Below, in pieces: positions 17,601 through 26,644 of a stretch of 64,000 nucleotides of DNA. The stretch covers positions 1-64,000 of the forward strand of contig CALULQ010000004.1 of assembly GCA_944321525.1 (NCBI GenBank). The letters are read 5' to 3'. A model generated the notes under the pieces. It saw nothing but the letters and a program-made list of their open reading frames with translations, made no database searches and was not told the origin of the DNA. This DNA is from an uncultured Paraprevotella sp. (GTDB lineage Bacteria; Bacteroidota; Bacteroidia; Bacteroidales; Bacteroidaceae). Numbering within the stretch: position 1 is the stretch's first letter; each line of letters begins with the position of its first letter. A program made the position numbers and the translations under genes.

Positions 17601-19324
17601 CCAACTGGACCAACGGTTCGCCTTACTGCTGCACGGACGTGATCATCCCCACGGGGGCCACGGCCTATCCGTTGCTGTCCCAGACTGTGGAAGAGGGCAA
17701 TGCGGACGAATACTGCTGCGACGACATCCACTTCGAGCCGGGAGCGGCGGTGGACATGACCCCGAGGCTGAACTACGTGAAGGCCTGGGCCGAGATGGAG
17801 CTTGCGCCCAACCGCTACTACCTGCTCTCCGCCCCGCTGAAGCATACCTACACGGGCGACATGTTCATCCCGGAAAATCCGACGCTGCCGCCTTACTTTG
17901 AGGAGGTGACCGCGGACAACACTCCCCAGAACCGCTTTAACCCGCGCATCTATCAGCGGCTTTGGGCTACAACGGCGAAGGGGCGGCTGAGGGACGGTTT
18001 AGAAACTGACCTTGGCATTGAAGTGGATTTCAGTGACGGCATTGCCGTGGGGCTGTCCCTTTGGTCGAGGAACTTCAACCACTTGGCGTATGGTTATCCC
18101 ATGGGCAACGGCTTCTCCCTGTGGGTGGACAACGGCGAGCTGCCTGCCTCGCAGACGTTCCGCTTCCGCTTCCCCAAAGAGCACACTTCTTATAATTATT
18201 ATGAGGACTTCGATGGGGCGGAACTGGATAAGAAGGAGGAGGACCTTGAACGGGGAGAGGGAGATGATAACAAGCGCTTTGTCTATGAAGGAGTGAAAGA
18301 GGGAGCGGAGAATGTGGGATGGACGTATGAGCGCCGCACCACTGCGGAAGGGGCTACTTCCCAGCAGTCCCGCACGGTGTACGCAGGCGAGTTGCCTCTC
18401 ACCGTTACGTTGACATCGGAGGAAGAAACGGAAAACTTCCTGACGGGCAACCCGTTCATGAGCCGCATCTACCTGAAGGGCTTCTTTAAGGACAATTCGG
18501 ACGTGACAGCTGTTCAGGTGTATGATGGAGAGAAGTATGTCACGGTCAACAAGGACGCTTTGTCGACTGCTGATGTGGAATATATCGAGCCGATGCAGTC
18601 ATTCTTTGTCACGCTGGGGGCGGCTTGGTCGGCGACGGTTACCTTCGACGAGGCATCGTTGAACCCGGAGGCCCAGGAAGAGGGGCCGTCGGGTGCGGAG
18701 ACGCAAGCCGCCGCTTTGCGCGTGACGGCGGACAACGGGGCGGTCCGTGCGGCCACGTTGCTGGTGGACGGCGAGACCACGTCGGTGGCCACGCTCTTCG
18801 ATGACGAAGTGCCGCCCGTGCAGTCCGTGTTCAGCCTGTCGGACGATGAGGCGTTCGACATCCGGAACATGGGGGAGGACGGATGCACCTCGCTGGGCAT
18901 CTACCAACCCGAGAAGGGGGACAGCCTGACGCTGAGTTTTGCGGTCGAGCATGGCTTGGCGCTGGCGGACTATCGCTTGCTGGACCGCGCCACGGGAACG
19001 CTGTGGGCATTGGACGCTCCGGTGGTGCTGCGCGGCATCGGTACGTCGGTCAACCGCTATGCCGTGGTGCCGGCGGACTATGAACCGGAACCGGTAGCGG
19101 CCGGCGAGGTGTATGTGGAGTTGCAGGGGACTGTGGCCACGGCGTACAGTCTGGGTGCCGGCATCGCGCAGCTCTCGGTGTTCACCACCGACGGCCGTCG
19201 CACGTCGCTCACCGACGGCCGGGGCGGACAGCAGGCGTCGGTTTCCCTGTCGCGCGGCCTGCACATCCTGCAGGTGCGCCTGTCGGACGGCACGTCGCAT
19301 GTCTTCAAGTTGCTGGTGCGCTGA
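14627..19324 (+). CDS. Giant fimbria-associated surface protein with four internal repeats
   Basis: A 1565-residue exported protein (signal peptide residues 1-28, cleaved after CLAAA). Four related beta-rich domains can be aligned by eye at about 86-228, 275-410, 545-695 and 745-873. Each opens with a Leu-Thr/Asp-Asn start (LTDEDLNNYT, LTNSDTTDYA, LDSAATYT, LIDNDLETYF) and closes with a strand such as MQIKYAFVG, AMGIYYGFVR, LRIYYPFME or KKFYGFFLR. A calcium-binding-like DIDNDGIPDCQD lies at about 875-886. Later parts include WTNWTNGSPYCC and a C-terminal domain ending GLHILQVRLSDGTSHVFKLL, similar to type IX secretion sorting domains. It closes the operon, so a fimbrial tip adhesin is a reasonable guess, but its ligand is unknown and it does not resemble the von Willebrand-type tip protein Mfa5. 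Confidence 0.8.
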   Translation: MKQTRYFHHILFRAALCLGLLWPCLAAAQKIGSEEAPEKPVWSQNPNDSLKYGDRYRALENRRALVGPGSTVNNIVNVVGVGSWVQDLNNLTDEDLNNYTEFPKIVNVEAGADIVTSVRDMNNHYAEGMTAGFCMVASSGTSILSLDVIQALRIQFFLEGKDVGTVTVTEGQEGAGVILSLISIPGSDDACINVTAPAPAEFDEIGLIDAGVNLTVADRMQIKYAFVGDAKEILLTYDGVDSMNEGLTGEDKGYFLETAKGWNPVLLGIPFPLLPENIEALTNSDTTDYAPLTPIIAAGYQGGVKLCAAHHESNEEVFKAGDEVGFRWINGAALDLDVGAWIRILLFDRNGNVVQEETVSGDVVGLGVASGGNGMSSVVAERDFSGAEIRFHTVLSVSVGAMGIYYGFVREQPEIPHHCDINPTVSTNVCDAQNSFQLESNPDLSVTWSLVDAPEGSKVSVTSGGYVTNMDSTGFYLFEARAADGCTEKVYLNKGDGLGTDESELCGIPVVNPPLEEGEEGGDLYALSGPIYDSSGALISISGLKNEQYILDNGLDSAATYTGGLGLAYDLMVTGVKTTNGSLIFDGSETDAVARRVGFVVEFETTGLSLSALNFFQIRCYKSGEEVYRNVVTETNVVSLGLAGSNKVQKVRFCIDVPTQKDGKPIQFDEFQLWKSGVLDLTVSTLRIYYPFMEDATSECGGVMSCVTETISVYDPNTDSGTSASINGNETQVAGAVSVATVLSNLSYLIDNDLETYFGLTKAVTVGGGVVVAVNTGRTLDFRHQLCLLVDEATYTAVINAGAWITVSTYYRGVATGDEFTEWNVLGVNVIGYGDKRVMVVQPKQRYDEVRIEVGTIASVLDVDKKFYGFFLRGDIDNDGIPDCQDPESCFSNVTELTIDPLCVGDYMQLSGKGMSSTDYTLRLPEQGIDTTFTTDTQGGFSLTFQLNTPGRYDMLFYDGSGNLVTTSQYSVHPLQTTWKTQPVSTDWNEWTNWTNGSPYCCTDVIIPTGATAYPLLSQTVEEGNADEYCCDDIHFEPGAAVDMTPRLNYVKAWAEMELAPNRYYLLSAPLKHTYTGDMFIPENPTLPPYFEEVTADNTPQNRFNPRIYQRLWATTAKGRLRDGLETDLGIEVDFSDGIAVGLSLWSRNFNHLAYGYPMGNGFSLWVDNGELPASQTFRFRFPKEHTSYNYYEDFDGAELDKKEEDLERGEGDDNKRFVYEGVKEGAENVGWTYERRTTAEGATSQQSRTVYAGELPLTVTLTSEEETENFLTGNPFMSRIYLKGFFKDNSDVTAVQVYDGEKYVTVNKDALSTADVEYIEPMQSFFVTLGAAWSATVTFDEASLNPEAQEEGPSGAETQAAALRVTADNGAVRAATLLVDGETTSVATLFDDEVPPVQSVFSLSDDEAFDIRNMGEDGCTSLGIYQPEKGDSLTLSFAVEHGLALADYRLLDRATGTLWALDAPVVLRGIGTSVNRYAVVPADYEPEPVAAGEVYVELQGTVATAYSLGAGIAQLSVFTTDGRRTSLTDGRGGQQASVSLSRGLHILQVRLSDGTSHVFKLLVR

Positions 19325-19456
19325 CGCCGCTTTCAGATACAAGAACATAAGGACATTGTTTTATCCTCATTCCATTGGTTCCCATTAAGAAGAGGAAGCG
19401 TGTCCTTGTGTTCTTTTTTGTTTGCGAAGGATTTTGGGGGACGGCGTTTACGTTTC

Positions 19457-19624
19457 GGCGGATTTGTAATCCGCCGCGGTTAAGTATAAGGGTCTTTGCC
19501 CCGATAAAAAGATTCCTATTTGTATACCGTAACGAAAAGACGAGCTGGCGACTGATACAGCGGAAGATGTCTTTTCCGGATTGGAAATCCTTATATTTGG
19601 TTTGGGCGGATTTCAAATCCGCCC
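19457..19624 (-). repeat. Inverted full copy of the ~168-bp repeat
   Basis: Read on the minus strand, this 168-base segment begins with the palindrome GGGCGGATTTGAAATCCGCC, has AAATATAAGGATTT, CATCTTCCGC, GTCTTTTCGTTACGG, AAAGACCCTTATA, and closes with GGCGGATTACAAATCCGCC. It is the same unit as those at 5258-5882 but points the other way. The remainder of 19325-20440 holds no gene I can support: its ORFs are short, have no family signature and overlap each other in several frames. Confidence 0.85.
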
Positions 19625-20440
19625 GAACGTGTAGAGATTCAGAGGAGACCTGCAGCGATGCCCGTGCCGGATTGTCACCCAAGCACGGAACTTTCTGTCA
19701 GAAAGAAAGGCTTTCTTTCGTTTCCGTGTTTCGATGACAGGGCGGACCGCTGCAAGCAGGAGCCGGACTGTTAAAACTCGGGTGGAGAAACTGTTTGTAT
19801 GGAGCATTTCTCCGGCCCGGCGGTCGTTTTTTCGCGGTAAAAACAGAATCGTTTTCCGCAAAGAAATGAACCGCCTTCCGCAAAGACGAAACTTTTTTGC
19901 CGCAAGGCAGTTCCTGCGGGTGCATGAAGAAGGGAAAAACCGGGCTTCGGAGGGCTTTCCCCGCTCTGGATGGAGTCTGCCCGCATGCAAACCCCGTTTA
20001 TCCTTTTGCCAACCATTCCCCTTGCGGGACTGGCGCGAGGGGCGGGGTCCCGCCGCACGGCGTTCCGTGGCGGGCGGCAAAATGTCGCGAAAAACGACTT
20101 TCACCTTTCATCCTGCATTCCCTTGGACGTGCGAGGTTCGCGCATTTCCGTTCTGTTCCCGTCCCGCGCCCGTTTGCGCGGTTCCCGCAGGGACTGTTTT
20201 GACGTTTTGACAAAATGTCATTTGGGGACTTGTTGCCGTCCGTCGGCTTTTTGGCGCCTTCGTGACAGGAGACGGCCGGTGTCATCGAAATGTGCAAGGA
20301 AGTTTCCGAGGGCCGTTTTTCTTCCCTCCCCGGAACCGTTGGGACATACGGCTGTCCCCACTGAGTTTTTACTGAGCCGTTTGTTGGGTTGTGTGTGGGC
20401 GTTCCGGACGCGAGGGGGCGGGGGATGGATGGAAAAAGAG

Positions 20441-20482
20441 GCGGCGCAGCGGGGAATCGTCCGGGATTCCCTGCCGCGCCGC
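20441..20482 (-). terminator. alaS terminator hairpin
   Basis: Outer stem GCGGCGC/GCGCCGC and inner stem GGGGAATC/GGATTCCC enclose a short loop 28 bases past the alaS stop. On the minus strand it is followed by CCTCTTTTTCC, a weak T-run. Confidence 0.6.
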
Positions 20483-20509
20483 AATATAATATAGGTGTGA
20501 TGAGCCTGT

Positions 20510-23125
20510 TTAGAGTGCCGCGAGCTCGACGAACTTGTCCACGGCGGCGCTCAGGCCGTCGGGGTTCTTGCCGCCGGCTGTGGCAAAGTGGGGCTGGCCG
20601 CCGCCTCCGCCGAGGATGAGCTTGGCGGCCTCGCGGATGATCTTGCCCACGTTCATGCCGTGGTCTTTCACCATGGCGTCCGAGGCTGCGGCGGTGAGCA
20701 TGGGTTTGCCTTCATGGATGCTGCCGATGATGACCAAGGCGTTTTCCGTCTCGCCACGGAGCTGGAAGGCCATGTCCTTCACCACGTCGGCGGGCATGGG
20801 GACGACGCTGCGGAAGACGGTGACGCCGTTGACCACCTGGGCCTGCTCGATGATGCTCTTTTTCAGTTGTGCGGCCTTCTCGCGCACGGTTTCTTCCAGC
20901 TGCTTCTTCAGGCTGGCGTTCTCTTCGATGGCCTTGTGGATGGCGGCCTTCACGTCCGGCGCGTTGTTGAACATGGCGCGCAGGTCGTTCGTCAGGTCCT
21001 GCATGGCGTAGAGCATGTCTTCCACCTTCTTGCCCGTGATGGCCTCGATGCGGCGCACGCCGGCGGCCACGGAGCTTTCGCTGAGGATTTTCACCATGCC
21101 GATGCGTCCGGTGGACTTGGCGTGGCATCCGCCGCAGAACTCCACGCTGTCGCCGAACTGCACGACGCGCACACGGTCGCCATACTTCTCGCCGAAGAGG
21201 GCGATGGCGCCCAGTTCCTTGGCCTTCTCAATGGGCATGTCGCGGTGGTCCTGCAGGGGGATGTCCTCACGGATTTTGGCGTTCACCCTGCGCTCCACCT
21301 CGCGCAGCTGTTCGTCCGTCACCTTTTGGAAGTGGGAGAAGTCGAACCGCAGGTATTCGGGCGTGACGAGCGAGCCCTTCTGCTCCACGTGGTCGCCCAG
21401 GACGGCTCGCAGCGCTTGGTCGAGCAGGTGGGTACAGGTGTGGTTAGCCTCGCTGGCGGCGCGCAGGTCGGTGTCCACGCAGGCCATGAAGTCGGCCTCG
21501 GGATGCTGCGGCAGCGTTTTGGCGATGTGCACCGGCAGGTTGTTTTCGCGTTTGGTGTCGATGATGTCGATGGTCTCGTGCTCGGAGCAGAGTGCGCCTC
21601 GGTCGCCCACCTGTCCGCCCATTTCGGCATAGAACGGTGTCTTGTCGAGCACGATTTGGTAGAACGACTGTTTCTTTTGTGTCACTTTGCGGTAGCGCAG
21701 GATGTGGCATTCATATTCCGTGAAGTCCCATCCCACGAATTCCGTCTCGCCTTCGGCCAGCACCACCCAGTCGCCGGTTTCCACGGCTGCGGCGTTGCGT
21801 GCGCGCTCCTTCTGTTTCTGCATCTCGGCGTTGAAGGCGGCCTCGTCCACGCTCATGCCGTTTTCGCGGCAGATGAGTTCCGTCAGGTCGAGGGGGAAAC
21901 CGTAGGTGTCGAAGAGCGTGAAGGCCTCCTTGCCGTCGATGATGTCCTTGCCGGCGGCGCGGGTGTCGGCCATGACGCGGTCGAGCAGGCGGATGCCCGT
22001 CTCGAGCGTGCGCAGGAACGATTCCTCTTCTTCCTTCATCACCTTGGAGATGAGTACCTTCTGCGCTTCTAGTTCGGGGTAGGACTTGCCCATTTCCTGA
22101 ACGAGCACGGGCAGGAGCTTGTACATGAAAGCCTCTTTTTGTCCGAGGAAGGTGTAGGCGTAGCGCACGGCGCGGCGCAGGATGCGGCGGATGACGTAGC
22201 CGGCCTTGGCGTTGCCGGGCAGCTGTCCGTCGGCGATGGAGAAGGCGATGGTGCGCAGGTGGTCGGCCACGACGCGCATGGCCACGTCCTTCTTCGGGTC
22301 GTCGCCGTAGCGGCAGCCGGAGAGGTCGCCGATGACCTTGATGATGGGCTGGAACACGTCGGTGTCATAGTTGGACCGCTTGCCCTGCATGACGGCGCAG
22401 AGGCGTTCGAATCCCATGCCCGTGTCGATGACCTTGGCGGGCAGCGGCTCGAGCGACTGGTCGGCCTTGCGGTTGTATTGCATGAACACGAGGTTCCAGA
22501 TTTCGATGACCAGCGGGTTGTCCTTGTTCACCAGTTCTCGGCCCGGCACCTTGGCTTTCTCTTCCTCGGGGCGCAGGTCGATGTGGATTTCGGAGCAGGG
22601 TCCGCAGGGTCCGGTGGCGCCCATTTCCCAGAAGTTGTCGTGCTTGTTGCCGTTGATGATGTGGTCTTCGGGCAGGTATTGCGCCCAGTATCCGGCGGCC
22701 TCGTCGTCGCGTTCCAGTCCTTCTTCGGGCGAACCTTCGAAGACGGTGGCGTAGAGGTTGCGCTTGTCTATCTTGAGCACGTCCACCAGATATTCCCATG
22801 CCCAGCTGATGGCTTCCTTCTTGAAGTAGTCGCCGAAGCTCCAGTTGCCGAGCATCTCGAACATGGTGTGGTGGTACGTGTCGTGGCCCACCTCTTCCAG
22901 GTCGTTGTGTTTTCCGCTGACGCGGAGGCACTTCTGGGAGTCGGTGCATCGCTTGCTGGTGGCCGGCCGGTTGCCGAGTATGATATCCTTGAATTGGTTC
23001 ATGCCCGCGTTGGTGAACATCAGCGTCGGGTCGTCCTTGATGACCATCGGCGCGGAGGGCACGATGAGGTGTCCTTTAGACTCGAAAAACTTGACGAACG
23101 AGTCACGGATTTCATTTGCAGTCAT
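20510..23125 (-). CDS. alaS: Alanyl-tRNA synthetase
   Basis: AlaRS is a class II synthetase that charges tRNA-Ala and edits mischarged serine and glycine. The 871-residue length is normal. The N-terminal catalytic domain opens [17 protein letters not shown] and contains [26 protein letters not shown] and [10 protein letters not shown]. The editing domain has the zinc ligands in [12 protein letters not shown] and [13 protein letters not shown]. The C-terminal part ends in a glycine-rich [14 protein letters not shown], typical of the C-Ala domain. All expected motifs are intact. It is transcribed alone, divergently from the MerR-type gene, from a well-formed Bacteroidetes promoter. Confidence 0.98.
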   Translation of the reverse strand: MTANEIRDSFVKFFESKGHLIVPSAPMVIKDDPTLMFTNAGMNQFKDIILGNRPATSKRCTDSQKCLRVSGKHNDLEEVGHDTYHHTMFEMLGNWSFGDYFKKEAISWAWEYLVDVLKIDKRNLYATVFEGSPEEGLERDDEAAGYWAQYLPEDHIINGNKHDNFWEMGATGPCGPCSEIHIDLRPEEEKAKVPGRELVNKDNPLVIEIWNLVFMQYNRKADQSLEPLPAKVIDTGMGFERLCAVMQGKRSNYDTDVFQPIIKVIGDLSGCRYGDDPKKDVAMRVVADHLRTIAFSIADGQLPGNAKAGYVIRRILRRAVRYAYTFLGQKEAFMYKLLPVLVQEMGKSYPELEAQKVLISKVMKEEEESFLRTLETGIRLLDRVMADTRAAGKDIIDGKEAFTLFDTYGFPLDLTELICRENGMSVDEAAFNAEMQKQKERARNAAAVETGDWVVLAEGETEFVGWDFTEYECHILRYRKVTQKKQSFYQIVLDKTPFYAEMGGQVGDRGALCSEHETIDIIDTKRENNLPVHIAKTLPQHPEADFMACVDTDLRAASEANHTCTHLLDQALRAVLGDHVEQKGSLVTPEYLRFDFSHFQKVTDEQLREVERRVNAKIREDIPLQDHRDMPIEKAKELGAIALFGEKYGDRVRVVQFGDSVEFCGGCHAKSTGRIGMVKILSESSVAAGVRRIEAITGKKVEDMLYAMQDLTNDLRAMFNNAPDVKAAIHKAIEENASLKKQLEETVREKAAQLKKSIIEQAQVVNGVTVFRSVVPMPADVVKDMAFQLRGETENALVIIGSIHEGKPMLTAAASDAMVKDHGMNVGKIIREAAKLILGGGGGQPHFATAGGKNPDGLSAAVDKFVELAAL

Positions 23126-23163
23126 TCGTTTCTTATTTTATGTATTACAAATTCCAAAAAAGT

Positions 23164-23195
23164 TTTGCAAAGATAGCCCGTTTTGCCTACTTTTG
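23164..23195 (+). promoter_or_regulatory. merR-type gene promoter, facing the alaS promoter
   Basis: TTTG (23164-23167) and TACTTTTG (23188-23195) are 20 bases apart, a full match to the Bacteroidetes consensus. The -33 region abuts the -7 box of alaS on the other strand, so RNA polymerase cannot easily occupy both at once. Confidence 0.7.
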
Positions 23196-23198
23196 CAA
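23168..23198 (-). promoter_or_regulatory. alaS promoter
   Basis: On the minus strand TATCTTTG (23168-23175) matches the -7 box and TTG (23196-23198) lies 20 bases upstream as a partial -33 box. The ATG of alaS is 43 bases downstream of the box. Confidence 0.65.
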
Positions 23199-23235
23199 GT
23201 AAATGACTGGAAACGACTGATAAAAGAACAGATTT

Positions 23236-23583
23236 ATGGGATTGAACCAGAATAAGGAGTTGAAACTGTATTATTCCATCAGCGAAGTGGCGGAGATGCT
23301 GGGCGTGTCGGAGACGTTGCTGCGCTATTGGGAGAAGGAGTTTCCCTCGATAGCGCCTAAGAAGTCGGGGCGCAACGTCAGGCAGTACACGCAGGAGGAC
23401 ATCCGGGAGGTGCGGCTGGTGCACCACCTGGTGAAGGAGCGGGGCATGAAGCTGGCCTCGGCGCGCATCGCGCTGAAGAACAGCCGCGGGAAGGTGGAGC
23501 GCGACATGGAGATCGTGGAGCGCCTGAAGGCCGTGCGCCGCGAGCTGGTGCAGATTAAAAAAGAACTGGACGGGCTGGTCTGA
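23236..23583 (+). CDS. MerR-family transcriptional regulator
   Basis: A 115-residue protein with a winged helix-turn-helix of the MerR type (residues about 11-80: LYYSISEVAEMLGVSETLLR, then YWEKEFPSIAPKKS and the RQYTQEDI wing). A short coiled C-terminal helix follows (ERDMEIVERLKAVRREL). No cysteine or ligand-binding domain is present, so the signal it senses is not apparent. Small MerR proteins of this kind are common in Bacteroidetes. It faces alaS across a shared promoter region, so regulation of one by the other is possible but not shown. Confidence 0.9.
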   Translation: MGLNQNKELKLYYSISEVAEMLGVSETLLRYWEKEFPSIAPKKSGRNVRQYTQEDIREVRLVHHLVKERGMKLASARIALKNSRGKVERDMEIVERLKAVRRELVQIKKELDGLV

Positions 23584-23817
23584 TGCTTGTTCGCTGGGAG
23601 TGACCTCCTTGGGGCGCAGTCGTTTCTGCTTCTTTTCCCTGAAGCTTATGGAAAAGTCGGCTGAATTTCGGTTGGTATGTGATAAGCAGCGAAGACGGTT
23701 AGGCCTGATATGCGGATATTTTTCCATAAAAAATGATTTGCCATGCAGTCTATGACGGTTGCAAAGTATCTTCTTCAAAGAAGAATCGCGCACGACGCGC
23801 TTATACCGCAATTGTAT

Positions 23818-25500
23818 ATGGACCTGGACAATCTTGTCGAAAGAGCGAAGGCCAAAGACCCACAGGCTTTCGACACCTTATATAAAATGTACTTCCGCAA
23901 AATGAGGGGAGTATGCCTCAAAATCATAAAAGGCGACGAGGAAACCGCCAAAGACCTCGTCCATGACGCTTTCGTGCTGGCATTCATTTCCTTGGGTGAA
24001 CTTCGGGATAATAGGAAATTTGGCGAGTGGCTCACAACTATCGTCCGTAACGTGTCTTACAAAAATGTGGGGAAGAAAAGTGGAATCCATTTGGTTCCGC
24101 TTACGTCTGTGTCCGGTGAAGACCAATTGGCCGCTCCCGCCGCTTTTTCGTCGGAATCCGCTGTGGACAGCCGCGAGCTCCAAGAACTTATCAGTCGGTT
24201 GCCCGAAGGCTATAGGACGGTGTTTCGCTTATCGGTGATTGAAGGGTTCTCCCACAAGGAGATTGCTGGGATGCTGGGGATTGAACCTCACAGTTCCTCG
24301 TCGCAGCTAACGAGGGCCAAAGCCTTGTTGCGGAAGATGCTTGACCGGAAGCTCTGGTTTATCGGCATTTTGTTTGTGTTGGTTATACCTGTGTATGTGT
24401 ATCTGTCGCGCCAAAGGCCGACGAAAAAGGATAAACTTCCCCTTGCGGAAAAGAAGCATGCGGATGAAACGCCTAAAGAAAATCCGTCAGGTTGGGTCGC
24501 GCACAGCACTACCGTGGCGCAGCATGATAATGTACATTCGCGGCAAGGAAGAGTCATGCAGGTTGTTCCTGTTGACAGTTTGTACGTGCCGGACTCTATC
24601 GAAACGGATGTGGACGTGCCAGACAAAATGATGGCCACAGAGATTCCGTGCGACACAGCGGGAAACTCTCCATGCGATACTGTCGTTGTCCGTCCTACAG
24701 GCCGCCCCGACATCCATTTGGCGCAAAAAACAACCTTGCGAAAGAATGGCCGGTGGCAAATTGCAGCCACCGGGACGTTGGGCATGGCCTTGGCACAAAA
24801 CACGGGCAAACAGTTCTTGGCAGGACATATTCTCGACACCGGGTTGGACGGACCTCCTTCCATCATTCCCGGACAAGTGGGGACTTGGGAAGAATACAGC
24901 GGATATTTACACTTGTTGCAGCATGAAAACACTCCGGCCGACACCCTTGTCCTGATGGAAATCGCCGACCGTAATCATGGTGACATCATTGAGAAGGAAC
25001 AGCACGACCGTCCGATAACATTCGGCATATCGGTGTCAAGAGCCATCAGAAACAAATGGAGCGTGGAGACAGGGCTGCAATATTCCTTGCTCAATTCTAA
25101 ATTCGCGACAGGCGAGGGCGGCTTTTTCGTTGGTCGAAACCAAAGTGTCCATTACCTCAGTTTGCCGGTGCGTGTGTCGTACAAGTTCGCGGAATACAAA
25201 AGTCTGTCGGCATACGCGGCTGCGGGGGCGGCATTGCATATTCCGGTTTATGGAAAGTCGGATAGTTATTATGTGACGGAAAGCACCGCCATCCATATTG
25301 ACCGTTGGCGCATCAAACCGCCTGTGCAATGGTCAACAAATGTCGGCTTGGGTCTGCAATATAGATTCATGCCGAAAGTAAGCGTCTATTTTGAGCCGAC
25401 ATTGAACTGGTATATTCCGAGCGGCAGCAGCACACATACCATTTGGACGGAACGCCCCTTTGTGTTCTCCGCACCATTCGGAATCAGGATTAGTTGGTAA
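23818..25500 (+). CDS. ECF-type sigma factor fused to a transmembrane helix and outer-membrane beta-barrel
   Basis: One uninterrupted ORF of 560 residues joins four parts. Residues 15-85 are sigma-70 region 2 (FDTLYKMYFRKMRG, TAKDLVHDAFVLAF, WLTTIVRNVSYKNV). Residues 120-175 are region 4 (LISRLPEGYRTVFRLSVIEG, FSHKEIAGMLGI, LTRAKALLRKML). Residues 179-197 are one transmembrane helix (LWFIGILFVLVIPVYVYLS). A charged, Pro/Asp-rich linker (about 200-300) could cross the periplasm. Residues about 310-560 look like an outer-membrane beta-barrel (GRWQIAATGTLGMALAQ, WSVETGLQYSLLNS, SLPVRVSYKF, VYFEPTLNWYIP) ending in ISW, as barrels do. ATG 23818 starts the sigma domain naturally; the frame is open from ATG 23743. 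Dual-membrane-spanning anti-sigma factors are known in Bacteroides; here the sigma factor itself is in the chain. Function and release mechanism are unknown. Confidence 0.85.
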   Translation: MDLDNLVERAKAKDPQAFDTLYKMYFRKMRGVCLKIIKGDEETAKDLVHDAFVLAFISLGELRDNRKFGEWLTTIVRNVSYKNVGKKSGIHLVPLTSVSGEDQLAAPAAFSSESAVDSRELQELISRLPEGYRTVFRLSVIEGFSHKEIAGMLGIEPHSSSSQLTRAKALLRKMLDRKLWFIGILFVLVIPVYVYLSRQRPTKKDKLPLAEKKHADETPKENPSGWVAHSTTVAQHDNVHSRQGRVMQVVPVDSLYVPDSIETDVDVPDKMMATEIPCDTAGNSPCDTVVVRPTGRPDIHLAQKTTLRKNGRWQIAATGTLGMALAQNTGKQFLAGHILDTGLDGPPSIIPGQVGTWEEYSGYLHLLQHENTPADTLVLMEIADRNHGDIIEKEQHDRPITFGISVSRAIRNKWSVETGLQYSLLNSKFATGEGGFFVGRNQSVHYLSLPVRVSYKFAEYKSLSAYAAAGAALHIPVYGKSDSYYVTESTAIHIDRWRIKPPVQWSTNVGLGLQYRFMPKVSVYFEPTLNWYIPSGSSTHTIWTERPFVFSAPFGIRISW

Positions 25501-25576
25501 AAGCCGCTGCCTCCGTGCAGTCTTTCAGACTTCGAGTTCCTCTATATAAGCGAAAACGAAGTTTAAATGCACGGTT

Positions 25577-26644
25577 ATGTATAAAGCAGGCGATTATGTC
25601 CACAACGGATGGTTGTATCTGAATAATGTCTTCCGTCCCCGGCACAAGGTGTTGAGCCAATTGATGATTTACACTACGACGCGATGCCAGTCAAGATGCA
25701 GGCATTGTTCCATTTGGAAGAAACCAAAAGAGCAACTCTCGCTTGACGACATAAAAGAGGTCATGCGAAGCAAATGTGTGACGGGGAAGACCGTCGTGGG
25801 GCTTGAGGGCGGCGAGTTTCTGCTACATCCGGAGGCCGATGCCATCATGGAGTGGTTCGCGGAAAATCATCCGAACTACACGTTGCTCACCAACTGTCTC
25901 TCGCCGCGCCGGGTCATCCAAGCTGCAAGGAGATATCATCCGGCCCATGTTTATGTTTCGCTCGACGGCGATAAGGAGACTTATAAGAAGATGCGTGGAA
26001 CGGACGGGCATGACAAGGTCATTGAGGTGGTCGGGGAATTGAAAGATGAAATGCCCGTGTCGCTCATGTTCTGCCTTTCCCCGTGGAATTCCTTTAAGGA
26101 CATGGAATATGTCATCGGGCTGGCGCATCGGTTCGATGTGGACGTAAGGATTGGTATTTATGGGACAATGGATTTCTTTGACACCACGGCAGGACTTCTT
26201 GACGCGGGCATGGCGGACTATCTCGGACAGATTCCCGAGAGCATTCATTCCACGAAGGAAAATTATGATTTTGTCGCCCTCTACCACGAATGGCGTAATG
26301 GCTTCCTGCGTCTTCGCTGCCAGAGCATATTTAGCGAGCTGGTCATACATTCCAACGGAGATGTACCGCTGTGCCAGAATCTGGACCTCGTGCTTGGTAA
26401 CATACATCAGCAATCCCTTGACGAGATATTTAACTCGCGTCCGTCCTGTGAGTTGCAGTGCAGATATTCGCGGGAATGCAACGGATGTTGGGTGAACTTC
26501 CACCGCAAGTACGACATTATCTTGCTTCGCGAACTTGAAAAGTTGTTTCCCAAAAGCTGGATAGAGTGGTTCTACGGCAAGTACCAATGGAGCGTGGATG
26601 CGACAGAAACATACAGACAACATTTTAATCGGATGGAGAAATGA
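25577..26644 (+). CDS. Radical SAM protein with SPASM-like C-terminal cysteines
   Basis: A 355-residue radical SAM enzyme. The [4Fe-4S] motif is C37-x3-C41-x2-C44 (CQSRCRHC), followed by the GGE-like VGLEGGEFLLHPE and a VYVSLDGDKETYKKMRG strand typical of the fold. Cysteines in the C-terminal third (RLRCQS, PLCQNLD, SCELQCRYSRECNGCW) look like an auxiliary SPASM/twitch cluster. Such enzymes often modify peptides, proteins or sugars; the substrate here cannot be read from the sequence and no precursor peptide is visible nearby. The gene begins 76 bases after the sigma-barrel fusion and its stop overlaps the next start (ATGA), so it is translationally coupled to the oxidoreductase. Confidence 0.85.
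   Translation: MYKAGDYVHNGWLYLNNVFRPRHKVLSQLMIYTTTRCQSRCRHCSIWKKPKEQLSLDDIKEVMRSKCVTGKTVVGLEGGEFLLHPEADAIMEWFAENHPNYTLLTNCLSPRRVIQAARRYHPAHVYVSLDGDKETYKKMRGTDGHDKVIEVVGELKDEMPVSLMFCLSPWNSFKDMEYVIGLAHRFDVDVRIGIYGTMDFFDTTAGLLDAGMADYLGQIPESIHSTKENYDFVALYHEWRNGFLRLRCQSIFSELVIHSNGDVPLCQNLDLVLGNIHQQSLDEIFNSRPSCELQCRYSRECNGCWVNFHRKYDIILLRELEKLFPKSWIEWFYGKYQWSVDATETYRQHFNRMEK

Noticed and set aside
19613..20494. Several 90-174-residue ORFs after the fimbrial operon
   Set aside because: They overlap one another on both strands, are rich in Arg/Pro/Ser and match no family.
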